Shown here: positions 21,793 to 29,950 of the stretch, in pieces | Layout of the letters: the number at the start of each line of letters is the position of its first letter | How positions within the stretch are numbered: position 1 is the stretch's first letter | IMG/VR virus record: IMGVR_UViG_3300001593_000005 | Location: 1-64,000 of that record | Reading direction: 5' to 3' (one strand) | DNA: 64,000 bases | Source of the DNA: a virus | Program-made: the position numbers and the translations under genes | Notes under the pieces: generated by a model | Told to the model about the DNA's origin: nothing | Seen by the model: the letters and a program-made list of their open reading frames with translations, nothing else | The model's database searches: none

Positions 21793-22758
21793 ATGGGATG
21801 GTTTATCTTCGCGGTCCTGCTCGCCATCATCGGCGCGCTCGCGCTGGCTGGCGGCGGCCTGGCGAAAGGCGAGTATAAGCGCGCCTACGGCGGGAAGCCG
21901 GAGCCGTGGGACTGGTCACTGCCAGTCCGGGCCGCCGGCGGCTTCGTGCTTCTGCTCTCGTTCGGCCTGTTCGCGGTGTCGGGCCTGAAGTCGGTCCCGG
22001 TGAAGAACATCGGCGTCCCGCAGGTATTCGGTGCGGTGACCGGCACCGTGCAGGGGCCCGGGATCCACGAGACGTGGACGCCGTGGCTGCACCTGACCGA
22101 CGTGGACGAGACCGTCCAGACCACGACGTTCGAGGACTCCGGTAACGACACCGGGTCATCATGCAACGGCGGCCTCGCAGTCCGGATCGGCGGCCAGCAG
22201 ACCGCGTGTGCCGACGTGACGATCCAGTGGCAGATCCTGCCGGCAGCCGCGGACTCCCTGTTCAGCGACTACGCCAACCAGGGCAACCTGATGACCGAGA
22301 TCACCAATGCCGTGGTGCTGCGCGAGTTCAAGACCGTCGTCAACCAGGTCGTGGGTGACTACAACCCGATCACCGACGTGGAGTCCGTCGCGAATACGAA
22401 CTCGGCGACCAGCGTGTTCTCCACGTTCGCGCCGACAATCCAGGCGGACATGACCCGTGACATCGGGTCCCGGATCAGGATCATCAGTGTTCAGCTGCCG
22501 CTGATGCATTACGACGCCACGGTGGAAGCCGCACTGCAGTCGATCGCGAAGGAGAACGCGAGCTACGCCGTCGCTGTCGAGGAAGTGAAAGTCGACCAGG
22601 AGCAGGCCCTGGCCTACCGGCAGCTCGGCACACCGTCCGAGAGCGCCCTGATCAGCGAGTGCCTCTCCGACGTGAAAGCAGCAGGCAGCAGCTGGCCGGT
22701 CAACGTCCAGTGCTTCCCGGGTGCCAGCTCAGGTGTGGCACTCTCCCAGGGAGGGTGA
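21793..22758 (+). CDS. SPFH/band-7 (prohibitin-like) membrane protein
   Basis: 321 residues from ATG at 21793 with AGAGGGAAC upstream. Two hydrophobic helices (IFAVLLAIIGALALAGGGLA and GGFVLLLSFGLFAVSGLKSV) are followed by a SPFH-like domain: GPGIHETWTPWLHLTDVDET, ADVTIQWQILPAAADSLFSD, VLREFKTVVNQVVGDY, and helices ending in ALQSIAKENASYAVAVEEVK. SPFH proteins assemble into membrane-associated rings. Downstream of Ro60 it may anchor or scaffold the RNP at the membrane (inference). Confidence 0.8.
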   Translation: MGWFIFAVLLAIIGALALAGGGLAKGEYKRAYGGKPEPWDWSLPVRAAGGFVLLLSFGLFAVSGLKSVPVKNIGVPQVFGAVTGTVQGPGIHETWTPWLHLTDVDETVQTTTFEDSGNDTGSSCNGGLAVRIGGQQTACADVTIQWQILPAAADSLFSDYANQGNLMTEITNAVVLREFKTVVNQVVGDYNPITDVESVANTNSATSVFSTFAPTIQADMTRDIGSRIRIISVQLPLMHYDATVEAALQSIAKENASYAVAVEEVKVDQEQALAYRQLGTPSESALISECLSDVKAAGSSWPVNVQCFPGASSGVALSQGG

Positions 22759-22820
22759 CGCCGGCGCCCGGAACAGGGCAGCTCCTCGCGCGGGGCCGCC
22801 GTCATCCGGGCATGACGAAA

Positions 22821-22865
22821 CCGCCCGCCTGCCTCCCCCGGTCAACGGGGAAGGCAGGCGGGCGG
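22821..22865. terminator. Strong hairpin between convergent blocks
   Basis: Arms 22821-22834 and 22852-22865 pair over 14 bases without mismatch (ccgcccgcctgcct / aggcaggcgggcgg), with an inner CCCC/GGGG. It lies between the plus-strand SPFH gene and the last late gene on the minus strand, so it can stop transcription from both sides. Confidence 0.75.
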
Positions 22866-22888
22866 CTGGGATGCGGCCTGGCGCGGGT

Positions 22889-23119
22889 TTAGGAGCCCGT
22901 CGACGGTGCCGGGGTGGCGGGGACCAGGGCGGTCACCGACGTGACCGTGGTGCCCAGCGACGCCACGGCGGCGTCGAGGCCGGACAGGTCCAGGGCAGGA
23001 TTCGCTGCCTGGAGGGTGGTGATTTCCGCCTGGATGGCGGTGACGTCCGCTGCCAGGGTCGTGACTGCCGTCTCGATGCCGGCGACGTCGGTGGCCAGGT
23101 CGGCTGCCTGCTCGCTCAT
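22889..23119 (-). CDS. Small coiled-coil protein (paralog of 62675-62956)
   Basis: 76 residues, ATG at 23119. Heptad-like helix (LATDVAGIETAVTTLAADVT) followed by a conserved ALQAANPALDLSGLDAAV box. The same box occurs in the gene at 62675-62956, at the other end of the late region. Probably a small oligomeric virion or assembly protein; function unknown. Confidence 0.62.
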   Translation of the reverse strand: MSEQAADLATDVAGIETAVTTLAADVTAIQAEITTLQAANPALDLSGLDAAVASLGTTVTSVTALVPATPAPSTGS

Positions 23120-23148
23120 GCTGTGCCTGCTTTCTGCGGGAAATGAGG

Positions 23149-23176
23149 AGAGCACCCGGCGGGCTGCCGGGTGCTC
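23149..23176 (-). terminator. Hairpin upstream of 23119 gene
   Basis: AGCACCCGGC (23151-23160) and GCCGGGTGCT (23166-23175) form a 10- to 12-base-pair stem with a 5-base loop, located between two late genes. No clean U-run follows. It probably attenuates transcription into the last gene. Confidence 0.5.
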
Positions 23177-23223
23177 AGGGGGTAAGAAGGTGCGCCTGCC
23201 ACCCGGCCAGGGCCGGGCGGGGG

Positions 23224-23553
23224 CTAGAGGAAGGGGACGTCGACGATGAACGCGTTCACGGCGCAGGCCTGCACCGTGCCGGTCCCGGCCCACTCATACG
23301 TCCAGGTCGCGGAGTCCACCGCATCCGTGGTGTCCAGGTCGGCGTGGTACAGGCCGGCGGCGTCCCTGACGACGGGCGACGCCGGGTAGGTGACGGTGAC
23401 GACGGCCTGCCCGGTACCGGGCCGGTACAGCAGGGTGACCACCGTCGGGTCGGCGAGGTCCCCGTCCTCGTTGACGAACCCGCCCGAAGGCGCCGAGACG
23501 CTGCCGGCATAGGTCGCTACCCGGATCAGGTTCCCCGCGGTATAGGTGTTCAC
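23224..23553 (-). CDS. Hypothetical virion-associated protein
   Basis: 109 residues from GTG at 23553. Beta-rich Ig-like composition (VATYAGSVSAPSGGFVNEDG, AVVTVTYPASPVVRDAAGLY, TWTYEWAGTGTVQACAV), similar to small phage fibre or Ig-fold appendage proteins. Sits in the fibre-like end of the late region. Confidence 0.6.
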   Translation of the reverse strand: MNTYTAGNLIRVATYAGSVSAPSGGFVNEDGDLADPTVVTLLYRPGTGQAVVTVTYPASPVVRDAAGLYHADLDTTDAVDSATWTYEWAGTGTVQACAVNAFIVDVPFL

Positions 23554-23562
23554 GAGGCCTCC

Positions 23563-24423
23563 CTAGGGCTGCCAGTCAGCTGCGAGGACGGAGGCGGGCT
23601 GCCAGTCGGCGGCGGTGACGGTGCCGGGGCCGACCGGCGGGACGAGCTCACCTGTCCCGCCCGGGAGCGCCGTGGCGGTGAGTGCTGCCGCACCCTCACG
23701 GCGGGAGGTGCCTGCCGCGGACTGTGCTGCCGCGGTCCGCAGCGACGAAGGGCCGGCGGCGGTCTTGGCGGCGGCGGGCTGAGCCGTCCCGGTGCTGGTG
23801 ATGGCGGAATACCCGGACACGGCCCGGGTACCGGACGTCCGCATGATCCCGGAAGAGAGGGCCTGTGACGTGCCGGGGGCGTGCCTGGCACCTGCGGCGG
23901 ACAGGAAGCCCGTCTCGGTGATCGCGGATATTCCGGGCGGCTGTCCTGTCTCTGCGCCGAGGATGCCGCCTGCGGTGAGTGCCGCCTGCCCGGAAGCGGC
24001 CCGGATGCCGGCCGGTGACGTGCGCGCAGTCGCCGGCAGCCTGCCGGTGCCCGGTGCGGACTTCTGCCCGGCAGCTCCGGTGAGGGCGGCAGTAGTGGCC
24101 TGGGCGGTGCCGGCGCAGGCCTTGGCGCCTCGCGGTGCGGAGGCCGCGGCCCCGCTGAGAGCCCCTGTGCCCGGGGTTCTCCTGCTGCCCGCAGGGGCGT
24201 GCGTGCCGGCAGCGGTGAGCTCCGCGGTGCCGGCTGCCGCCCTGGTGCCCGCCGGGGTGCTGGTCCCGGTGCCGCAGATCCGGGAGGATCCCGACGCGGT
24301 CTTGACGCCGGCGGGGGCCGTCGTCCCGGCTGCGGTGACCGCGGACGTCCCGGTGTATGCGGGGACTGCCGTCAGCGGGGTGACCTTCGGCCGGAAGGGG
24401 AACGCTCGGCCTAGACGCGCCAT
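23563..24423 (-). CDS. Protein of ~20-residue tandem repeats
   Basis: 286 residues, ATG start. Residues ~24-265 consist of about 11 units of 20 residues with a loose consensus T-x-x-L-T-A-A-G-T-x-A-P-A-G-x-R-x-A-x-G (for example TAELTAAGTHAPAGSRRTPG). The regular length with Gly at the end suggests a beta-solenoid or triple-stranded fibre. The end carries a duplicated AADWQP. Located among tail-fibre-like genes. No known family; diverged repeats argue for selection on the fold, not recent duplication. Confidence 0.65.
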   Translation of the reverse strand: MARLGRAFPFRPKVTPLTAVPAYTGTSAVTAAGTTAPAGVKTASGSSRICGTGTSTPAGTRAAAGTAELTAAGTHAPAGSRRTPGTGALSGAAASAPRGAKACAGTAQATTAALTGAAGQKSAPGTGRLPATARTSPAGIRAASGQAALTAGGILGAETGQPPGISAITETGFLSAAGARHAPGTSQALSSGIMRTSGTRAVSGYSAITSTGTAQPAAAKTAAGPSSLRTAAAQSAAGTSRREGAAALTATALPGGTGELVPPVGPGTVTAADWQPASVLAADWQP

Positions 24424-24451
24424 GTGACCCTCCGGCCGTTACGCGGGACGG

Positions 24452-25078
24452 TCAGAACGCGCTGAGGGTCTCCGACGTCAGCGTGTAGAGGCCCTGTGCG
24501 CCGTACACCTCGGGGGTGACCGACATGACGATCCCGGCCCCGGCGGCGCTGAGGTTGATCGCCGAGCCACCCGAGGTGGCGGACAGCTCGAATGTGGACC
24601 CCGACGCGGAGACGATGTAGTAGATCGTCCCGGCAGTGATCCCCGCGGGGAGGGTGGCGCCGGCGCCGGGGAACACGACGACCGTGTTCCCGCTGGTGTA
24701 GGAACTGCCGGGTGCAGTGAAGACGCCGGGAGATGCGAGGGTTGCCGTGAACGCGTACGGGGTGCCGGCGTCGTTCGGGCCCATCCCGGCGCAGGTCCCT
24801 GCGGTGACGGCCGAGAACAGGCCGACGAACGCGACTGTTGACCCGGCGGGGACGTTGAACGCCCCGGCTACCGAAGCGGACCCCTTCGAGCCGCCGGCTG
24901 CCCCCGACCAGGTGACTGCCTGCCGTGCATAGGCCGGGGAGCCGCCGGTCAGCTCGTTCGCGGTGCCGGTGGCGCTGTAGGCGCTGAACAGTCCCGCGTA
25001 GCCGATGATGCTGGACGGGGTGCCGCCGCTGAGTGCGTCCAGCATCTGGTCCTGGGCGCTGGCGGTGAACATGGTCAA
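24452..25078 (-). CDS. Tail/fibre-like virion protein
   Basis: 208 residues from TTG at 25078 (AGGAG six bases upstream) or ATG at 25072. Beta-rich, Gly/Ser/Thr-rich: YAGLFSAYSATGTANELTGG, VPAGSTVAFVGLFSAVTAGT, TAGTIYYIVSASGSTFELSA. The last motif is common in phage structural proteins. Likely an appendage or decoration protein. Confidence 0.65.
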   Translation of the reverse strand: MTMFTASAQDQMLDALSGGTPSSIIGYAGLFSAYSATGTANELTGGSPAYARQAVTWSGAAGGSKGSASVAGAFNVPAGSTVAFVGLFSAVTAGTCAGMGPNDAGTPYAFTATLASPGVFTAPGSSYTSGNTVVVFPGAGATLPAGITAGTIYYIVSASGSTFELSATSGGSAINLSAAGAGIVMSVTPEVYGAQGLYTLTSETLSAF

Positions 25079-25120
25079 GGCGGTCTCCTATGCTGGCGGC
25101 GTGAATGGGCGGTCCGGGGC

Positions 25121-25639
25121 TCAGGCTTTCTCGAACTCGACGTAGCACAGCGCGCTGACTGCCGTGCCGAACAGCATCCTGACCCGCAGGCAGTCGCCGG
25201 CCTTGACGCCGAACTCCCGGCCGAGGGGGAGCTGCTTCCAGTACTGGTTCGTCGGCGCGATCTGCTCGCTGCCGCCGAGGCGCCCGGACGTGATCGCGCC
25301 TTCAGCTGTCGAGGTGTAGCCGGACAGGGCCGTCCCGAGCTGCAGCGGCACGCCCGTGGACCCGGACGTGTTGGCCGGGGCATACGGGTTGTTCTGCGGC
25401 TGGACATCTCCCGTGCCGTATGCGGTGACGGTCGCGAAGACGGTCCCGGTGTCGATCAGCTCGACACTGCCGGGGGCAGCTGCCGCGTCACCGCCGAAGC
25501 TGCATCCCCAGTCGGTCACGATGATGTCGATGCCGGGTGCGAGCTGGAGCATCGTCTTGATGCTGGTCCCGGTGGTGACCGGGGCGAGGACGGTCGTGGT
25601 CGGTGCGGGACCGTTCCACACCCTGTAGGTGATGCCCAC
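25121..25639 (-). CDS. Virion-associated hypothetical protein
   Basis: 172 residues from GTG at 25639 with AGGAGG upstream. Beta-rich jelly-roll-like sequence (YRVWNGPAPTTTVLAPVTTG, MLQLAPGIDIIVTDWGCSF, DCLRVRMLFGTAVSALCYVE). Found between fibre-like proteins; a minor structural protein is the best guess. Confidence 0.6.
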   Translation of the reverse strand: MGITYRVWNGPAPTTTVLAPVTTGTSIKTMLQLAPGIDIIVTDWGCSFGGDAAAAPGSVELIDTGTVFATVTAYGTGDVQPQNNPYAPANTSGSTGVPLQLGTALSGYTSTAEGAITSGRLGGSEQIAPTNQYWKQLPLGREFGVKAGDCLRVRMLFGTAVSALCYVEFEKA

Positions 25640-25647
25640 TGGTCCTC

Positions 25648-26886
25648 CTAGTAGGTCGAGGCGCGGTTGACCGCCTGGCCGCACAGGCGGTTCGGCGGCG
25701 GGCAGAACACGAGCGGCGTGACCTCGACGTCCACCCAGTAGGACTGGCCCTCAGTGGCCACGTACTGGCTGGGGTAGAGGAACGTCGTGCCGCTCGTCTC
25801 GTACGTGCACTGACCCGGTGACGTGGCGGTCGTGACGCTGGGGACCGTGACCGGGCCGGTGGTGATCCCGTTCGCGCCGGCCCCGGTGGTGAAGTAGTTC
25901 AGCGAGTACACGTTGAACCCGCTCGGGGTCGCGTTCCCGTTCCACACGCTGGTCTTGTAGTCCCCGGCGGGGAGCGTCGCGCCGCTGTACGCGCAGGCCA
26001 CCCACCCCGAACCCGCGGCCCCGGTCCACGACGGCGATGTGCTGAGCGTCCCGGGGACCATCGTCTGGGTGGCGACGTCCCAGATCGCGCACTGGGTCGG
26101 CAGCTGGGTCACGCCGGCGGGCGAGTAGAACCAGATATTGTCCAGGGCGCACACCTGGGACAGGGTGAACTCGGTGCCGAGGATGTAGTTGTCGCTCGCG
26201 TCCGTGCCCGTGCCGGTGGCGGCGACGTCATACTTGGCCGGCCAGATCCGGTAGGACCCGGCATACCCGCTGGGCGCGGTACTGCTGACCAGGACATCGA
26301 CCCAGAAGCTGGATGAGCTGCTGCCCTGGACCGGCATGTAGACGCTGGGGTCCGCATGGCCGGAGACGTCACCGAACGCACCCTGCGGGATGTTGGGGGT
26401 CGCCGGGCTGCTGCCGCCGGACGTGCCGTCGGAGTAGGCGTACAGCGGGCCGTTCGTGATGCCCGCCGCGTACGGGTCGCCGGACCCGAACTGGCTGTTG
26501 CTGATCGGGAAGCCGTTGACGGCGGTCCATCCGGTGCAGGCCAGGTACTGCGTGCCGATGGCCAGCTGGATCGGGGCCGTCAGGGCGGTGTAATTCCAGG
26601 CGCCCGCGGTCAGGGTCCCGGAGGTGACGGTCGCGGCAGGGATCAGGGTTCCGCCGCTGGTAGAGGTGACGTTCCACAGGGCGAACTTCTGCGCGCCCGT
26701 GTCACCGCCGGCCGGGCACCACCAGTAGTAGCCCTGGAGCCAGAGACCGCCCTGGGTGACCTCGAAGTTCGTGCCTGCCTGGAACACGCCGCTGTAGGAG
26801 GTCAGGCCAGGGGGCTGCGTGCCCGACGACCCCACGCCGGGCCTGCCGGCCGTACCGTCCATCAGGCGGTAGGTGGTCACGGGCAC
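25648..26886 (-). CDS. DUF4082-like double-domain tail/receptor protein
   Basis: 412 residues from GTG at 26886. Two copies of an Ig-like module with the order seen in DUF4082: a G-x-W-L-Q-G or D-N-I-W-F-Y strand, KFALWNVTS or QCAIWDVAT, a GAWNYTAL or GSGWVACAY strand, and SFWVDVLVS or SYWVDVEVT at the end of each. Such modules occur on secreted and surface proteins; in a phage tail region they probably bind host surface polymers. Confidence 0.68.
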   Translation of the reverse strand: MPVTTYRLMDGTAGRPGVGSSGTQPPGLTSYSGVFQAGTNFEVTQGGLWLQGYYWWCPAGGDTGAQKFALWNVTSTSGGTLIPAATVTSGTLTAGAWNYTALTAPIQLAIGTQYLACTGWTAVNGFPISNSQFGSGDPYAAGITNGPLYAYSDGTSGGSSPATPNIPQGAFGDVSGHADPSVYMPVQGSSSSSFWVDVLVSSTAPSGYAGSYRIWPAKYDVAATGTGTDASDNYILGTEFTLSQVCALDNIWFYSPAGVTQLPTQCAIWDVATQTMVPGTLSTSPSWTGAAGSGWVACAYSGATLPAGDYKTSVWNGNATPSGFNVYSLNYFTTGAGANGITTGPVTVPSVTTATSPGQCTYETSGTTFLYPSQYVATEGQSYWVDVEVTPLVFCPPPNRLCGQAVNRASTY

Positions 26887-27021
26887 ACCCCCGTACGCCG
26901 GTCAGGCGGCTGCTGCCGCTGTAGCTCGGGGTGGTGCTGGCGGGCCGCGGCAGGAAACCCCGGATATCCGGATTGCCGTAGCAGGCCAGACGCCGGGTAC
27001 GGGGGGTTTGCGGGTGCCGGG

Positions 27022-27318
27022 TCAGCTGGCGTCGCCGTCCAGGAGCAGCCCGGCGATCCGGGCCGCCTCCGCCACGGCGGCCTCGGCTTCGGTGACGAGC
27101 TCGCTGACCGTCCCGCCCGCGGCGGGGTCAGCCTGCTTCGCGAGGGCGGCGACCAGGGTCGCGAGCCGGGTCAGGACAGGTGCCTGGGCGACGGCTGCCT
27201 GCAGTGCCTTCCGGGTGTCCGCTTCGACGGCCTCGATGCGGGGGCCGGCGTCTTTCTCGAACCAGGCCCTGATCCGGGCGGCGAGTCCTTCAGGGAGCGG
27301 GGTGACAGGTGCGGTCAC
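27022..27318 (-). CDS. Small helical hypothetical protein
   Basis: 98 residues, GTG start. All-helical with Ala-rich repeats (ALQAAVAQAPVLTRLATLVA, LVTEAEAAVAEAARIAGLLL). Lies next to the lysis/peptidase genes. Could be a chaperone or structural linker; unknown. Confidence 0.55.
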   Translation of the reverse strand: MTAPVTPLPEGLAARIRAWFEKDAGPRIEAVEADTRKALQAAVAQAPVLTRLATLVAALAKQADPAAGGTVSELVTEAEAAVAEAARIAGLLLDGDAS

Positions 27319-27378
27319 GGGGGCAGGTTCCTTCCGTGCGGGACAATGAGGGGGTTTGCGCAGATGCCGGCGGCTGTC

Positions 27379-28131
27379 TCAGGCCGCTAGCCGGTCCAGG
27401 TCTGCGGTGAGGGCTGCGACGGCGATGCCGTGGCCGTCGGTGCCGGCGGTGGTGATCTCGCCGGTCATGACGGCCCAGGCCTCGTCGGAGAGGTAATGCC
27501 AGGCGCTGTAGGCGATCGGCTGGACCGTTCCCCAGGTGATCGCGTACAGGAATTCGGAATCGTATCCGGCGATGATGACGCAGTGGCCGCCGAGTTCCTC
27601 GCTGCCGAGGGTGTCGAGGGTCCACGGCTGCCCCGCGTCCGTGGCCGTCATCATCCCCTGTGTCACGGTTATCCCCGTATAGGCCCAGTTGTACGAACTG
27701 ACAGCGAACTGGAGCGTGGGAATGTCATGGACCCCGACCGGTGCATACGCCCCGACGGTGTGCCCGTAGAACTTCTGCGCCCGGACGTAAGCCAGGTACT
27801 GGGACAGGACGACACCGGTGTCCTGCCCGCCGGTGTACCGCAGGTAGTAGTCCACGACCTGGCCGGAGTCCGGGAATGCCTCCTTCTCGGCGGTGTCGGC
27901 CGCGTTCAGAAGGAACCCGTGGTCCAGGCCGGCCGGCCCGCAGTTCCCGACACCCTGCGGCGCGACCGTGCAGGACGGGTCCGGACCATTGCCCAGCATC
28001 CCCCACGCAAGGTCAGGTACCGGCACCTTCGCCGGGGCCTTAGGGAGGGAGCCGGCAGCGTAGAAGGTCAGGTCACGCAGTCCGGCTGGCATGAGCGCCG
28101 GGAGACGGCCGAGAAGACGGGCAGCAGGCAC
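27379..28131 (-). CDS. Papain-like cysteine peptidase-type protein
   Basis: 250 residues, GTG start. Features of a papain-like (C1/C39-type) fold: GNCGPAGLDHGFLLNA with the candidate nucleophilic Cys near residue 64, and GGHCVIIAGYDSEFLYAITW with the candidate His, in the right order. The adjacent GH25 lysozyme suggests a joint role in cell-wall cutting or tail-associated digestion. Catalysis is inferred from the motif order alone. Confidence 0.6.
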   Translation of the reverse strand: MPAARLLGRLPALMPAGLRDLTFYAAGSLPKAPAKVPVPDLAWGMLGNGPDPSCTVAPQGVGNCGPAGLDHGFLLNAADTAEKEAFPDSGQVVDYYLRYTGGQDTGVVLSQYLAYVRAQKFYGHTVGAYAPVGVHDIPTLQFAVSSYNWAYTGITVTQGMMTATDAGQPWTLDTLGSEELGGHCVIIAGYDSEFLYAITWGTVQPIAYSAWHYLSDEAWAVMTGEITTAGTDGHGIAVAALTADLDRLAA

Positions 28132-28201
28132 GCTGGAACCTCCGGAGCAGATGGGGGGAATGAGGACACGAGCCGGTGCCAGGTCACGGCGGTGTTCAAG
28201 G

Positions 28202-28897
28202 TCACCGGGGAGAACCCGGCTTCGGGGTGACTGGGGCAGGGACGGTCAGGGCGGCGAGCTCGGCGGATGACCCGTGGTACGCGGAGCAGTCACATGAGCC
28301 GATTCCCGGTACCGGGTACGACGCCGTGAACTGCCACATCTGGTGCGGGAATGCGGGCTCGTCCTGCTGGTACGCGGCGACCCACTGCGGCTGCAGGCGC
28401 TTCGCCTCGGCGAAGTCCAGGCCCGAGTACAGCCACGGGCCCCCGGCCGGGGTCCGGGCCAGCTGCGGGTACGCGGCGAGGATCTCTGCCCGCCACGCCT
28501 CCCACACTGCGGCCTGGTCCCCGTCGCCTGTCTCCAGGTCGGCGATCGGGAGCTCACCGGGACGCAGCGGCCCCAGCAGGCTGGCGAGGGCACGGGCCTG
28601 GCCGGCGGGGTCCTGGCCGGGGACGAGGAACTGGTAGATGCCGAGGAAGACCGCGCCGCCGGCGTGGAGGTCCCCGCGGCGGGCACCGCCGTACCAGGCG
28701 CCGTCGTCCATGTCCTCGCCGTACATCGCCCGGATGATCACTGCCTTGGACCAGGCGAGATAGACCGGGTCATCGACGTCGGGCTGGAACCCGGACACGT
28801 CCGCGAGCAGGATGCTGCGGGTACTGTCCAGTGCCGGGATGCCGCGTGGTTCCCCGCCGGCCCGCAGGACGGCCGGTCTTGCGTCAGTGACTGGCAT
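28202..28897 (-). CDS. GH25-type endolysin (lysozyme)
   Basis: 231 residues, ATG start. Glycoside hydrolase 25 landmarks are present in order: LLADVSGFQPDVD, VIIRAMYGEDMDDGAW, FLGIYQFLVPGQDPAGQARA, the catalytic Asp/Glu strand LPIADLETGDGD, WLYSGLDFAEAK, WVAAYQQDEP and HQMWQFTAS. GH25 enzymes cut N-acetylmuramyl bonds of peptidoglycan. No signal peptide is visible, so export would need a holin. No separate cell-wall-binding domain. Confidence 0.88.
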   Translation of the reverse strand: MPVTDARPAVLRAGGEPRGIPALDSTRSILLADVSGFQPDVDDPVYLAWSKAVIIRAMYGEDMDDGAWYGGARRGDLHAGGAVFLGIYQFLVPGQDPAGQARALASLLGPLRPGELPIADLETGDGDQAAVWEAWRAEILAAYPQLARTPAGGPWLYSGLDFAEAKRLQPQWVAAYQQDEPAFPHQMWQFTASYPVPGIGSCDCSAYHGSSAELAALTVPAPVTPKPGSPR

Positions 28898-28965
28898 GGT
28901 CAGCCTGCCCCCTCTGGTTTGTCGTGGTACCCGGAAATGTCATACCCGTGCCGTAGCGTGGCCTC

Positions 28966-29316
28966 ATGGATACGCTGCCTGACACGGACCGGCGAGTAGA
29001 GCCGCTCTGGCCCGAGCTGGATGAGCCCGAGGTGCCGTACACGGTCACCGTCGACCTCGAGCTGCCCCCCGGCGACGCCGGAGCCGGGCACCTCGAAAGA
29101 TTCGTCGCCGGGGTCCGGGCGTTCGAGCGGCTCGCGCAGCTCGAGGAATCCCTGATCGTCATCACGCCGGTCGCCCGCGCCCAGGTGACGGTGCCGGGCC
29201 GGTCCGGGCCACGCGCGATGGAGAGCGTGCTCGCGGCGGTCGCGGAGATCGCCGGGGACTGGCTCCGGGTCAAGGAGGTCCGTGGCGAGCTCGCCCCGCC
29301 GCCCGCCCGCGCCTAG
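28966..29316 (+). CDS. Hypothetical protein of plus-strand insert
   Basis: 116 residues, ATG start, divergent from the lysozyme gene across 68 bases. Beta start (VPYTVTVDLELPPGDAGAGH) then helices (RFVAGVRAFERLAQLEESLI, VLAAVAEIAGDWLRVKE). No family recognised. First of three plus-strand genes in this insert. Confidence 0.6.
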   Translation: MDTLPDTDRRVEPLWPELDEPEVPYTVTVDLELPPGDAGAGHLERFVAGVRAFERLAQLEESLIVITPVARAQVTVPGRSGPRAMESVLAAVAEIAGDWLRVKEVRGELAPPPARA

Positions 29317-29331
29317 TCAGGTCAGCAGGCC

Positions 29332-29360
29332 CGCGAAGCCGAGCGGGGCTAGGCTTCGCG
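29332..29360 (+). terminator. Short hairpin between plus-strand genes
   Basis: CGCGAAGCC (29332-29340) pairs with GGCTTCGCG (29352-29360) across an 11-base loop, just after the 28966-29316 stop. It could stop transcription or act as an operator for the RHH gene that follows. Confidence 0.4.
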
Positions 29361-29376
29361 CCGGCAAGCTGGTTAC

Positions 29377-29559
29377 ATGGATAAGCGCGATGAGCGGGTC
29401 AATTTCATGGCCAAGCTGCCCCGTGATCTCCACCGCTGGCTCAAGATCACAGCGGCGGAACGCGGTACCGACATGAACTCTGTCCTCGTTGACGCTCTTA
29501 AGGCGACTGCCGGACATTCGGCGCCCTTGACGACGATGAGGAGCCGCTGTGACCCTTGA
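29377..29559 (+). CDS. Ribbon-helix-helix (Arc-like) small regulator
   Basis: 60 residues, ATG start. RVNFMAKLPRDLHRWLKITA followed by AERGTDMNSVLVDALKA is the standard strand-helix-turn-helix of Arc/ParD-type proteins. The tail is short and polar. It overlaps the next gene by 11 bases; autoregulation of this small plus-strand operon is likely. Confidence 0.7.
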   Translation: MDKRDERVNFMAKLPRDLHRWLKITAAERGTDMNSVLVDALKATAGHSAPLTTMRSRCDP

Positions 29560-29950
29560 TGAGGTGATCGCGGCGAGGATGCCGGCCGGGACGATGGTCT
29601 ACTACTGCCCGTTCGCCGACTGGGTGCACCCGCAGGCACCGATGACCACAGAAGAGATCGCGGCCAGCTTCAGCCGCTCGGTCGCCGAGGTGCTCGGCGA
29701 GCGGCTGGCCGAGGCCGAAGGGGCGATCAAGGCTCACCTTGAGACCCACACGCTGCTGGAGTGGCTGACACGGTGCCAGCATCTGGAGGGTCAGGTGGCC
29801 ACCGCGAACACCCGCGCCGGCGAGATCGTCCAGCACGCCCCGGCGATCCTGTCCGCCCTGCATCTCGCTCTGGCGAACGCGGAAGGCCCGGAACTCGCCC
29901 GGCCCTACCGTGAGGCACTGGACGCTACCGGATGGGACAAGAGGCTCTAG
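29549..29950 (+). CDS. Hypothetical helical protein
   Basis: 133 residues from GTG at 29549. Mostly helices (EEIAASFSRSVAEVLGERLA, LLEWLTRCQHLEGQVATAN, ILSALHLALANAEG) with a single CPFADW segment. Overlaps the convergent 29947-30582 gene by 4 bases. No family recognised. Confidence 0.6.
   Translation: MTLDEVIAARMPAGTMVYYCPFADWVHPQAPMTTEEIAASFSRSVAEVLGERLAEAEGAIKAHLETHTLLEWLTRCQHLEGQVATANTRAGEIVQHAPAILSALHLALANAEGPELARPYREALDATGWDKRL

Noticed and set aside
19851-21830. Very long minus-strand open frame opposite Ro60
   Set aside because: High GC content keeps antisense frames open; its composition is Arg/Gly/Pro-rich without any domain, while the plus strand encodes a clear TROVE/vWA protein.
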